Below are positions 25,120 through 32,541 of a DNA stretch of 37,495 bases, one piece after another. Location: positions 1-37,495 of the forward strand of contig JABFSS010000116.1 in NCBI GenBank assembly GCA_013140485.1, in the 5' to 3' direction. This stretch comes from Candidatus Peribacteraceae bacterium. Its GTDB lineage: Bacteria > Patescibacteriota > Gracilibacteria > Peribacterales > Peribacteraceae. Both the position numbers and the translations under genes were made by a program. How positions within the stretch are numbered: position 1 is the first letter of the stretch; each line of letters begins with the position of its first letter. Under the pieces are notes generated by a model. That model was given only the letters and a program-made list of their open reading frames with translations. It ran no database searches and was not told the origin of the DNA.

Positions 25120-26541
25120 TTAGACCCGCAAATGTTCGCGATTCACGATGACCTGCTGCCCAATCGCAAACACTGTCGACACTCCCCAGTAGAGCGCCAC
25201 AGCCGCGGGAAATTGAAGAGCGAAGAATCCGATCATAAACGGAAGACCGTAGAGCATCATCTTCTGTTGCATGTCCTGCGATGACATTTCCGCTTTTTTC
25301 GGATTGCCCTTCTCATCGACGTCAATAACTTTTTCTGGGCCGGATGAAGAATCTTGCTTATTCTTTTTTCTCTTCTGGATGCTGAAAGAAAGCTTCATCT
25401 GGAAGAACTGCAGCGCCATCAGAAGCACAGGCATGATGAGCCAGTTCGGCTCCAGAAGATCAAGCCCCAAGAAGCCGGTCCCGAATTGCCACGAGAGATC
25501 TTGGTTGAAGCCGTAGAGAAGGTGTTGTGAAAGCGCGACATCACTCGCGTCACGGATCACATAGAAGAGACCGATCAGAACCGGGAATTGGAGGAGCATG
25601 GGAAGGATGCTCTGGAACGGATTGATCTTGTGCTCTTTCCAGAGATTCATTGTCTCTTCCTGAATCTTCTTGGCGTCGCCTTTGTACTTCGCTTTGAGCG
25701 CCTCGAGTTTCGGCTGGAGCATCTGCATTTTTTTCTGCCCCTCCAGCGCATGCTGCGTGGGGAAGAAGAGCAGGATTTTGACGGCCAACGTGAGGAGAAT
25801 GATCGCGACACCGAGGTTGTATCCCGGCGTCATCGACGCGACGAAAACGAGGAAATTGAGGAAGGGCGCGGAGATGAACGTGCGGAATGTTTTGCGGAAA
25901 ATTCCCGGCTCCACGAGGGAGAAACGCGCGACGTTCTTGGGCACGCTGATCGTCCCCGTGCCGGTTGCCTTCGGTGGCGTGACGGTTGCTCCGGGGAGGC
26001 GGACTTCATACGTTCCCGGCTTCTCAAAGATGGAGTACTTCCATGGCGCGAGGCTGATCGACGCAATCTCTCCGGGCTCGAGAACCGGAACGGATTCGCA
26101 GGCAATCACCGTCTCTCCGGACTGCACGGGCGTGAGTTTTTCATCGGCTTCCCCGGGCTTTTCCACGACGAAGATATCGAACGGAGGATTCGGACAGCGG
26201 TTGGCGAGCGTGTACGGCGTGCCGGAATAGACGACGGCTTTCGCCGTGCACTTTCCCGTTTCGGAAGACACCGTGAAAAACCTGTGTGCCGCGCACCACT
26301 TCGACGCGATCCATCCCGTGATGCCAAAAGATTGTTCGGATGCCGCCTTGTTGGTGAGAGTCACGACCGGATGATTGCCGAGCGTGAAACTGGAACTTGC
26401 GGTGAGCTCGGGACCGGAGACCATCTGCTGCGGCGTTTTCGACGGGAAGAATTGCCCCATGATGAAGTTCATCCCGATATAGAGCGTCAGGAACAACAGG
26501 AGAAATTGGAAGATGCTACTGCGCTTTTGGGGCTCGGCCAT
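25120..26541 (-). CDS. yidC: Membrane protein insertase YidC/Oxa1
   Basis: A 473-aa insertase that places proteins in the cytoplasmic membrane. One membrane segment lies at ~12-30 (FQFLLLFLTLYIGMNFIM). A soluble domain of about 180 residues with four Cys follows. The conserved Oxa1 core starts near residue 215: YNLGVAIILLTLAVKILLFF, the charged hairpin KYKGDAKKIQEETMNLWKEH, and three further helices. The large external domain recalls the P1 domain of Gram-negative YidC rather than short Gram-positive forms. The ATG at 26541 overlaps the rnpA 3' end by 26 bp, the usual rnpA-yidC arrangement; a longer frame upstream is rejected because it reads rnpA out of frame. Confidence 0.95.
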   Translation of the reverse strand: MAEPQKRSSIFQFLLLFLTLYIGMNFIMGQFFPSKTPQQMVSGPELTASSSFTLGNHPVVTLTNKAASEQSFGITGWIASKWCAAHRFFTVSSETGKCTAKAVVYSGTPYTLANRCPNPPFDIFVVEKPGEADEKLTPVQSGETVIACESVPVLEPGEIASISLAPWKYSIFEKPGTYEVRLPGATVTPPKATGTGTISVPKNVARFSLVEPGIFRKTFRTFISAPFLNFLVFVASMTPGYNLGVAIILLTLAVKILLFFPTQHALEGQKKMQMLQPKLEALKAKYKGDAKKIQEETMNLWKEHKINPFQSILPMLLQFPVLIGLFYVIRDASDVALSQHLLYGFNQDLSWQFGTGFLGLDLLEPNWLIMPVLLMALQFFQMKLSFSIQKRKKNKQDSSSGPEKVIDVDEKGNPKKAEMSSQDMQQKMMLYGLPFMIGFFALQFPAAVALYWGVSTVFAIGQQVIVNREHLRV

Positions 26542-26899
26542 GGGAACGGGAGGAGAGGAATGCAGAGATGTCGCTCTGAATCTCAGCGAACGGAGCACCT
26601 AGGCTAGTGGAGCGGGGGGCAAGCAACAACTGAGTCGTCGGCAAACCGTCTAGAGTTTTGAGGGCGATACGCAAGCTCTCGCGGCACCGGCGGCGCATGC
26701 GGTTGCGTTTGACGGCGGACTTGTCGAGTTTTGTAGAGGCCAGGGTTCCCACGTAAATGCCCTCAGACGCGCGATTGACCCCCGGATGGCGTGGATGACC
26801 GGGCAACCACCGAACGACCATGTGACGGCCTTTCCAGACGTTTCCCTGCCGTATGAGGCGGTCACAGGTCTTACGGCCACGTAATCGCAGAAGCTTCAT
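26516..26899 (-). CDS. rnpA: Ribonuclease P protein component
   Basis: The 127-aa basic protein cofactor of RNase P, which helps the catalytic RNA trim tRNA 5' ends. The signature RNR motif is intact (KLDKSAVKRNRMRRRCRESLR), with the N-terminal LRLRGRKTCDRLIRQG typical of the family and GIYVGTLAS leading the central strand. The C-terminus is somewhat extended (FLSSRSHGRAPKAQ). It overlaps yidC. The rpmH gene that often precedes rnpA is not here; upstream is a divergent gatC. Confidence 0.95.
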   Translation of the reverse strand: MKLLRLRGRKTCDRLIRQGNVWKGRHMVVRWLPGHPRHPGVNRASEGIYVGTLASTKLDKSAVKRNRMRRRCRESLRIALKTLDGLPTTQLLLAPRSTSLGAPFAEIQSDISAFLSSRSHGRAPKAQ

Positions 26900-26904
26900 G
26901 AATC

Positions 26905-26988
26905 AATGATCAATCATCAAGTCTCAATCATCAATGCATTTAGATAAACGAGTTTTGTTGATGATTGAGCGGTTGATCATTGATCATT
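26905..26988. repeat. Inverted repeat of iterated CAATCATCAA units between rnpA and gatC
   Basis: The left arm (26905-26934, AATGATCAATCATCAAG then TCTCAATCATCAA) pairs with the right arm (26958-26988) with about four mismatches over 30 bp. It occupies the whole promoter region of two divergent housekeeping genes. Confidence 0.65.
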
Positions 26989-27009
26989 TCGCGGAGGATC
27001 CCCTATTCT
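26980..27009 (+). promoter_or_regulatory. Candidate promoter of gatCA
   Basis: TTGATC (26980-26985), an 18-nt spacer and TATTCT (27004-27009) lie directly before the GTG of gatC, which would make the transcript leaderless. The -35 lies inside the inverted-repeat arm. A GGAGG at 26993-26997 is too far (18 nt) for a normal ribosome site. Confidence 0.35.
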
Positions 27010-27015
27010 GCGAAC

Positions 27016-27312
27016 GTGACTCAACTTACTGGCGACCAGGTCCGGCATATCGCGAAGCTCGCCCGTCTCCAATTGACCGATGCCGAGGTTGAAAAGTTCG
27101 CCAAGGAACTCACCTCGATTCTGCAATACGTCGACATGCTGCAGGAAGTCGACACCAAGAACGTCCAGCCAACCGCACAGGTAACGGGTCAGTCGAACGT
27201 GTTTCGGGAAGATGTCATTCGCCGGGACGGAACATCGGCGGATTCTTTGCTCTCGTGCAGTCCCCTCCCCCTCGCCGATCATCAGATTGTTTCACCCTCC
27301 GCTCATGGATAG
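27016..27312 (+). CDS. gatC: Glutamyl/aspartyl-tRNA(Gln/Asn) amidotransferase subunit C
   Basis: The 98-aa small subunit of GatCAB, which converts misacylated Glu-tRNA(Gln) or Asp-tRNA(Asn) to the amide. LTGDQVRHIAKLARLQLTD is the family N-terminus, and ILQYVDMLQEVDTKNVQPTA the conserved middle. The C-terminal NVFREDVIRRD lacks the usual ending and runs into a divergent tail. The GTG at 27016 was chosen because conservation starts there; a TTG at 26980 lies in a repeat. The stop overlaps the gatA start by 8 bp. Confidence 0.93.
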   Translation: MTQLTGDQVRHIAKLARLQLTDAEVEKFAKELTSILQYVDMLQEVDTKNVQPTAQVTGQSNVFREDVIRRDGTSADSLLSCSPLPLADHQIVSPSAHG

Positions 27313-28774
27313 CTCGATGACCATCGCCGAGGCCCATGACAAGCTTGCTCATCGCGAAGTGAGCTCGACTGAACTGGTTCAAGCCTGCATCGACCGAATT
27401 GAGAAGGTCGACGGAACTCTCAATGCCGTCGTGTATAGGAATTTTGACAAAGCCCTAGATCAAGCCAAAAAAGTCGATAGTGCAGGCAAGTTTGATCACC
27501 CCCTGACGGGAATCCCCTACCTCGTGAAAGACGTGTATTGCGAAGAGGGCGTTCAAACGACAGCCTGCAGTAATGTTTTACGTGAAAAAAATTACATTCC
27601 GCCATTTGACTCGACCACATCGAAGAGGCTTAAAGCAGTGGGTGCCATCAGCATCGGCAAAACGAATACCGATGAATTCACGATGGGAGCCTCCACGGAG
27701 ACTTCCTGCTATGGCGTCACAAGAAACCCGTGGGATACCACCCGGGTCGCCGGAGGCTCCTCGGGAGGCTCTGCCGCGGGCGTTGCCGCAGGCGAGGGAA
27801 TTTTCGCATTAGGAACGGATACCGGCGGTTCTATTCGCCAACCGGCGGCCTTTTGCGGCATCACGGGTCTTCGAGTGACCTACGGCCGCACGAGTCGCTA
27901 CGGAGTGATGAGTATGGGCAGCTCGATTGATACCATCGGACCGCTCTGCAGGAATGTGGAGGATTTGTGCATCGTGACGCAAGCGATAGCCGGTAAGGAT
28001 CCCCTGGATGCGACTACGGGCGACGTTCCTGTCCCCGATTACCGTTCCGAACTGAAGAAAGGAGTGAAGGGGCTGCGTGTGGGTATACCCAAGGAGTACT
28101 TTTTGGAGGGCATGAATGCTGAGGTGGAGGCCTCCGTGAAGGCCGCCACGGAGGTGTTCAAAAAACTCGGCGCAACGGTGATAGATATTTCCCTGCCACA
28201 CACGAAATATGCCACGGCAACGTACTATGTTATCTGCCCGTGCGCAGTGAGTTCGAACATGGCCCGATACGACGGCATTCGGTACGGGCATACGGCGGAT
28301 AAGCCGCAGAATCTTCTCGAGTATTACGAGTGTGTACGCAGCACCGGCTTCGGTGCCGAAGTGAAGCGCCGCATCATGATCGGAACGTATGCGCTCTCGG
28401 CCGGGTACGTTGATCAGTATTACCGACAAGCGCAGAAAGTCCGGACGCTCATCAAGAAAGACTTTGACGATGCATTCCGGACCGTAGATGTGATCGTCTC
28501 GCCGGTCTCCCCCACTCCGGCATTCACTATCGGAGCGCATGACGCAAATCCGATCGACATGTATCTCGAAGATATCTTTCTCACGAGTCAGGTCATGGCG
28601 GGCATCCCCGCACTCTCCGTGCCCTGTGGATTTTCCAAAGCACAGGGCTCCGTCCCCGCTCTCCCGCTCGGACTCCAGATCATGGGAGCGCAATGGCAGG
28701 AAGCAACCATCCTCCGTGCTGCACATGCGTACGAACAGGCGACGGAGTGGCATATGAAGAAACCCGTTCTATAG
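27305..28774 (+). CDS. gatA: Glutamyl/aspartyl-tRNA(Gln/Asn) amidotransferase subunit A
   Basis: The 489-aa amidase subunit, which releases ammonia from glutamine for the GatB subunit. The amidase-signature Ser-cisSer-Lys triad is complete: Lys in PYLVKDVYC, cis-Ser in RVAGGSSGGSAAG and the nucleophilic Ser in GTDTGGSIRQPAAFCG. SIGKTNTDEFTMG and SPVSPTPAF are also typical. Length is normal. The start at 27305 overlaps gatC (ATGGATAG), so the pair is translationally coupled. gatB does not follow; the next gene converges from the right. Confidence 0.97.
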   Translation: MDSSMTIAEAHDKLAHREVSSTELVQACIDRIEKVDGTLNAVVYRNFDKALDQAKKVDSAGKFDHPLTGIPYLVKDVYCEEGVQTTACSNVLREKNYIPPFDSTTSKRLKAVGAISIGKTNTDEFTMGASTETSCYGVTRNPWDTTRVAGGSSGGSAAGVAAGEGIFALGTDTGGSIRQPAAFCGITGLRVTYGRTSRYGVMSMGSSIDTIGPLCRNVEDLCIVTQAIAGKDPLDATTGDVPVPDYRSELKKGVKGLRVGIPKEYFLEGMNAEVEASVKAATEVFKKLGATVIDISLPHTKYATATYYVICPCAVSSNMARYDGIRYGHTADKPQNLLEYYECVRSTGFGAEVKRRIMIGTYALSAGYVDQYYRQAQKVRTLIKKDFDDAFRTVDVIVSPVSPTPAFTIGAHDANPIDMYLEDIFLTSQVMAGIPALSVPCGFSKAQGSVPALPLGLQIMGAQWQEATILRAAHAYEQATEWHMKKPVL

Positions 28775-28787
28775 ATCAACTTCATTT

Positions 28788-28857
28788 GATTTTTGGAATT
28801 TATTTTTTTTGCTTCGTCTGACGGTGAAAAAAGTTTAAATCTCAAACACCAAAAATC
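28788..28857. terminator. T/A-rich inverted repeat between gatA and the HTH gene
   Basis: GATTTTTGG (28788-28796) and CCAAAAATC (28849-28857) pair across a T-rich (eight T) and A-rich loop between two convergent genes. It is a plausible weak bidirectional terminator. Confidence 0.35.
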
Positions 28858-29441
28858 TATCGGAAGAGCCAACTCAGTACCCCCTTCTTCGGAGCCTCCG
28901 TGGAGTCCTTCTTGAAGACTCCATGCTTGGCCTCCATGACTTTCTTTTTTGTGGCTCTCTTGATCTCGATGGAGGGCTCCATGGAGGGTGTGTCGACGGT
29001 GACCGGAGTAGGGGATTCAGCAGCCGGCGGAGCGAGTCTTTGTTGCAAGGATCCCATGAGAATGTTTCCTTCGCGTAATCTGTCATTCAATGACTGGATG
29101 ACATCCCACTGCTTTTCGATTTGCTGGTTCTTGAGATCGAGCTCACGGCGGAGAATTTTCAAAATGTCTTCCGTGAGGCCCGATGACGAATCCGAGTGCG
29201 ATTTTTTCTCTACTGTCGGGGCTGAAGCAAAATTCCTCAGAAGGACGTCTTCTCGGATCTTCCAGGTGAAGTTTTCTCCTTTCTTCTTGAACGCATCGAC
29301 TTCCTTTAGTGACGGCTCGATCCCCGCACGGTCCGGATGCGACGCAGCCTCGGCGATCGTCTTGATCAAGCGGCGGACGGTGCTGTGAGAACGACCTGTC
29401 CTGGTTGCCGCTTCGGCGATGGTTAAGAGGGGAGTAGTCAT
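28857..29441 (-). CDS. Predicted DNA-binding protein: HTH, coiled coil, C-terminal aromatic tail
   Basis: A 194-aa protein with an N-terminal helix-turn-helix (LLTIAEAATRTGRSHSTVRRL, residues ~5-26), like those of MerR-type or plasmid-borne regulators. A Lys-rich linker follows, then a likely coiled coil at ~95-130 (ILKILRRELDLKNQQIEKQW, then DVIQSLNDRL), a Pro-rich stretch and a basic tail ending GVLSWLFR, possibly an amphipathic membrane tether. The ATG at 29441 was chosen as the first codon before the HTH; a GTG at 29507 is possible, but that stretch consists of repeated CTCCRYGGAG palindromes. Function unknown; a membrane- or nucleoid-linked regulator is inference. Confidence 0.7.
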   Translation of the reverse strand: MTTPLLTIAEAATRTGRSHSTVRRLIKTIAEAASHPDRAGIEPSLKEVDAFKKKGENFTWKIREDVLLRNFASAPTVEKKSHSDSSSGLTEDILKILRRELDLKNQQIEKQWDVIQSLNDRLREGNILMGSLQQRLAPPAAESPTPVTVDTPSMEPSIEIKRATKKKVMEAKHGVFKKDSTEAPKKGVLSWLFR

Positions 29442-29456
29442 GGGCTCCAAACTACC

Positions 29457-29509
29457 CTCCACGGAGCCTCCATGGAAGCCTCCAGACTGCGAATGACTAG
29501 CCTCCACGG
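29457..29509. promoter_or_regulatory. Cluster of CTCCRYGGAG palindromes upstream of the HTH gene
   Basis: CTCCACGGAG (29457-29466), CTCCATGGAA (29468-29477) and CTCCACGG (29502-29509) lie just upstream of the HTH gene. The same motif recurs inside its 3' coding part (CTCCATGGAG 28977-28986, CTCCGTGGAG 28896-28905). They are candidate operators. Confidence 0.4.
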
Positions 29510-29534
29510 CATCCTGATTGGATTATTGCATTCG

Positions 29535-31217
29535 TCAGTACGTGTGCTGCTCATAGCACTGCACGCAGTAGACCTTGTATCCGCGTGCCGGATCAAACGA
29601 CGAAGGTGTGGGCTTTCCGCAGTTCTGGCACTGCACCTCCCAAAGCTTCTGCGGATTACGCCGCTGCATGCGGATTTCGTTGCGCTCGTCCTGGTGCAGG
29701 CGAGGCAACGCGCGGCCGCGCGAACGGAGGTACTCGAATTCTTTCGGCATGATCTGATATGGCCGCCCTGTTTTTTCGCACCGAAGCACCTGCTTGCAGA
29801 TGGATACGTCCACCGCGGCATCGTCCTGAGGCAACGCCTGCATCGTGCCGGAGTAGCTCTGCTTCCGTTCCCAATCGAGGTGGGTATCTTCTTCGTACAG
29901 CCATCCGCGCGCCTGAATCTGTTCTTTGGTGAGGGGGAAGTACTTCTGCGCGACGGTGAAGTTGTAGGGGAAAGGGGAGAGGCGGGCGGGGAAGAATTCT
30001 CCCCACTCGCCGGTCGACTGCATGTGCGCGATGATGCGCGGGAGAAGGCTGAGGTACTCGTCTTTGGTGTACTGCTTGTTGAGGATGCAGTACTTGTGGT
30101 GGTGCAGCGATACGCATCCAAACACGTCGCGGCACGAGATGCAGTATTCGCTGTAGTGCGTATCGTGGCTGAAGTGACAGAGGATGGTGGAGATACACGA
30201 ATGCTGCCCGAACGCCGAGAAGCCTTCGTACAGCTTTTCGATCCTCCCGAAGAAATCCATGTCCTGGCACGTCCGTCCCTCGAAGCCGAAGCTCGAGTGG
30301 GACACGTCATCGCATTTCTCCAGATCGAAACTGTTGGTGCAGCGCAGGCAGCGCCACAGCCGGTCGCCGGTGACGCTCTCGCTCTGGATATTCTTGACGC
30401 CGCAATGGGGGAGTCGTCTGCGCATCGCTTCGTAGCGCATTTGGAACTCGGTCCACGCCTCCGGATTTTGTTTCAGCTCCTGTACTTTGAGTTTGTAGTC
30501 CTGCTCCGACATGCTCTCGTTGAGCACGTAGTACTTTTTGTGGCGCAGGCCCACGCACCCCAGACAGTCGGAACACCCTTTGCAGTCGTAACAGCTCTCG
30601 CAGTCCATCATGTTCTCGGAGCTGTCGACGTTGTAGCAGTTGAAGCAGACGCGCGCGTCCACACACGAGTGGCAGAGCTCGCAGTCGTAGGAAAGCGAAC
30701 AATCGAAACAGTCCCGGCAGCGAATAGCCCAGTACGTGAAATAGCATCCTTCGCACAGGTCGCTGCCGATGGCCAGGTAGCAGTCTTTGTTGGAGACGCA
30801 GTGATTTCCGTAGAGCGCGTTCTCCACGTTGGTATTGTGGAGATTCGGCCGCGGCACCACGGCCTTGAGTGCCGCGAATTGCTCGAAGAACGGCCTCGAG
30901 AAATCGTAGTCGCGCCCAAAGTGCAGCGGATCCATTTTGTCGTAGTCCCACCAGGAGCGTTGCTCAAACGTGACGATTTTCTTTACGGATTCCTGCGGAT
31001 AGAGGGCGATTATCCTGACGCCCGATTGGTCGCATGTCCGGTAATACATGTGCCGCTCATTGCGGAACGCGAGCCGGCGCTGACGACGACACTGCGGACA
31101 ATTGCGCGGCGGCCCGGGGAGTCCCATCTCGCGGAGGAATTCCTGTTCCGGCTTCTCAACCGAGAACTCTTGGCCGCAGGTGGAACAGGGGGATGCGGAG
31201 AGTGATGTGGGATTCAT
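29535..31217 (-). CDS. Large Cys-rich zinc-ribbon-like protein of unknown function
   Basis: A 560-aa protein with over 40 Cys. The N-terminus has a split zinc ribbon (CSTCGQEF ... CPQCRRQRRL), and the C-terminus a second (CQNCGKPT ... CVQCYEQ). Between them, residues ~140-245 repeat short Cys-spaced units (DCYLAIGSDLCEGCYF, CRDCFDCSLSYDCELC, CHSCVDARVCFNC, CESCYDCKGCSDCLGC) that look like a solenoid. A similar run recurs at ~355-400. Proteins of this build are common in CPR genomes, sometimes carrying misleading automatic names. No signal peptide or membrane segment is seen. The ATG overlaps the upstream gene stop (ATGA), so the two are translationally coupled. Metal binding is likely; the role is unknown. 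Confidence 0.85.
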   Translation of the reverse strand: MNPTSLSASPCSTCGQEFSVEKPEQEFLREMGLPGPPRNCPQCRRQRRLAFRNERHMYYRTCDQSGVRIIALYPQESVKKIVTFEQRSWWDYDKMDPLHFGRDYDFSRPFFEQFAALKAVVPRPNLHNTNVENALYGNHCVSNKDCYLAIGSDLCEGCYFTYWAIRCRDCFDCSLSYDCELCHSCVDARVCFNCYNVDSSENMMDCESCYDCKGCSDCLGCVGLRHKKYYVLNESMSEQDYKLKVQELKQNPEAWTEFQMRYEAMRRRLPHCGVKNIQSESVTGDRLWRCLRCTNSFDLEKCDDVSHSSFGFEGRTCQDMDFFGRIEKLYEGFSAFGQHSCISTILCHFSHDTHYSEYCISCRDVFGCVSLHHHKYCILNKQYTKDEYLSLLPRIIAHMQSTGEWGEFFPARLSPFPYNFTVAQKYFPLTKEQIQARGWLYEEDTHLDWERKQSYSGTMQALPQDDAAVDVSICKQVLRCEKTGRPYQIMPKEFEYLRSRGRALPRLHQDERNEIRMQRRNPQKLWEVQCQNCGKPTPSSFDPARGYKVYCVQCYEQHTY

Positions 31218-31576
31218 GAGATGAGGGGGAACGTCGATAATCTGAGTTGGAGTGCGATTTCTGCAGTGAGCTGTGATGCGAGCGTCGCATTCCCCGGATC
31301 GCGCACCGATTTTCCGACGAACTGAAAACAGTTGTAGACGCTGCTGAGAGTCAATCGGTACAGCACGTCCGCAAATGTCGGAATGGTGATTGTGGGATGC
31401 TCCGTGACAAAGAGCGCGAAGGATTCAATGCTGGGGAGTGCAATGCACGCATCTTCATCCATCACCCGGCGGTCGACGTACGCGCGAATCTCCGCACGGA
31501 GAATGCGGTGAAGGTCTTCCAGCTCTTGCCTCGAAAGAAGAGAGCGGGAAGCGAGTGATGTACGGGAGCGGGACAT
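31214..31576 (-). CDS. Hypothetical 120-aa protein coupled to the Cys-rich gene
   Basis: A mostly helical soluble protein that I do not recognise (LLSRQELEDLHRILRAEIRA, FADVLYRLTLSSVYNCFQFVG, LASQLTAEIALQLRLS). The stop TGA overlaps the ATG of the Cys-rich gene in an ATGA, which supports both frames. The ATG at 31576 was chosen because the residues further upstream come from a palindromic noncoding region. A four-helix partner or chaperone of the downstream protein is possible but unproven. Confidence 0.72.
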   Translation of the reverse strand: MSRSRTSLASRSLLSRQELEDLHRILRAEIRAYVDRRVMDEDACIALPSIESFALFVTEHPTITIPTFADVLYRLTLSSVYNCFQFVGKSVRDPGNATLASQLTAEIALQLRLSTFPLIS

Positions 31577-31620
31577 ACGTATGCGGGAAAATGAAAGAAA
31601 TCGTGAAGAAAAAATTTCAA

Positions 31621-31676
31621 TGTGTGGGCGGTGTACAGAGATCCGAAGATCTCCGAGCACACCGCCCTACGACACA
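31621..31676. other. Strong nested palindrome upstream of the 120-aa gene
   Basis: GGGCGGTGT (31626-31634) pairs perfectly with ACACCGCCC (31659-31667). Inside it, GAGATC-CGAA-GATCTC forms a second stem. A T-rich tract follows some 10 nt beyond on the minus strand. It could be the terminator of the hypothetical gene at 31705 or a leader structure of the next gene. Confidence 0.55.
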
Positions 31677-31704
31677 TTCACAGGGAGGTCATCACTTTTC
31701 AGTG

Positions 31705-32184
31705 TTAGGCGTGACATAACGCCCTCCAACCCAGACGGAAAAACTTCCATACTGGTTCCAGAAACGACGGCTTCAAATCTGTGGTGTCGATGTAGAACGG
31801 CGGCGGTTCGATGAGCATTGACTTGGTCCCGTCTGCTGATGACGCATGAATCACCAGCATCACGTGGACCCTGACACCTTTCCAGCGCTCACGGACCCGC
31901 TTGATGATTTCCTCTATGATCATCGATGTGGCGGTCTCAAAATCGCGATCCTCTCTCAGTGTGATGCCACTGAGGTTGTAACTGATCATGCTGCCATCAG
32001 CAGGATCACAGTAATCACAGAACTGGTTGTAGCAAGCAGCCGGCCCCCAATTCACTTTGTCGTGAGGATCTGCATGGAATTTGGGGACAACCACATTGCT
32101 AAACAGCCACCTTCTGAATCGCCAATTGATACTGAACGCCAAGGAGAACGGCGCATCTGCAGATAGGACAACTTTCGACTTCAT
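31705..32184 (-). CDS. Hypothetical 159-aa protein
   Basis: Not recognised. It has a compact mixed composition: WRFRRWLFSNVVVPKFHADP, a Cys pair in YNQFCDYCDPADGSM, an amphipathic helix (ATSMIIEEIIKRVRERWKG), a strand (VRVHVMLVIHASS) and a hydrophobic C-terminus (VWKFFRLGWRALCHA). The ATG at 32184 has an AAAGGGG six bases upstream, a fair ribosome site, and so is preferred over longer forms. The gap 32185-32541 upstream shows no gene, only promoter-like AT-rich sequence. Confidence 0.6.
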   Translation of the reverse strand: MKSKVVLSADAPFSLAFSINWRFRRWLFSNVVVPKFHADPHDKVNWGPAACYNQFCDYCDPADGSMISYNLSGITLREDRDFETATSMIIEEIIKRVRERWKGVRVHVMLVIHASSADGTKSMLIEPPPFYIDTTDLKPSFLEPVWKFFRLGWRALCHA

Positions 32185-32504
32185 CGAGAACCCCTTTCTA
32201 GGTATTGGAGATGACTCTCCCGTGTTTTGAATGATCAGTCGCACCCCACTTGGGTTCCATGGCACACGCCACAGAAGTGAGGGGCCAAGAATCCAGGCCC
32301 ATAGCAGTTCGTGCAAAGGTGAGGCTAAAGCAGAATATGGAGTTTTAAGCTTCATTAAGCCAAAAAACCGCACTTGCGAATGTGTAACTGCAAACCGACG
32401 ACAGGTCTCTGCTTTTTTTCGACCGCATGCTGTTGTTGGAAATGTGACAACAAAACACTGCCGATTTGAACCTGATACTTCCTACTCTTCGTTGCAAAAC
32501 AAGG

Positions 32505-32510
32505 TATAGT
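32505..32510 (+). promoter_or_regulatory. Candidate -10 of the TrmB-like gene
   Basis: TATAGT lies 31 nt before the ATG at 32542 in an otherwise gene-free gap. No convincing -35 is seen at the right distance. Confidence 0.3.
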
Positions 32511-32541
32511 CACAACTAATCCGACACTTCCCACCTCACAG

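Noticed and set aside
26542-26598. Upstream extension of yidC by 19 codons
   Set aside because: It reads rnpA out of frame and lies before the typical cytoplasmic start and first membrane helix.
29442-29507. Extension of the HTH gene to a GTG at 29507
   Set aside because: The added residues come from repeated CTCCRYGGAG palindromes, and the HTH begins only a few residues after the ATG at 29441.
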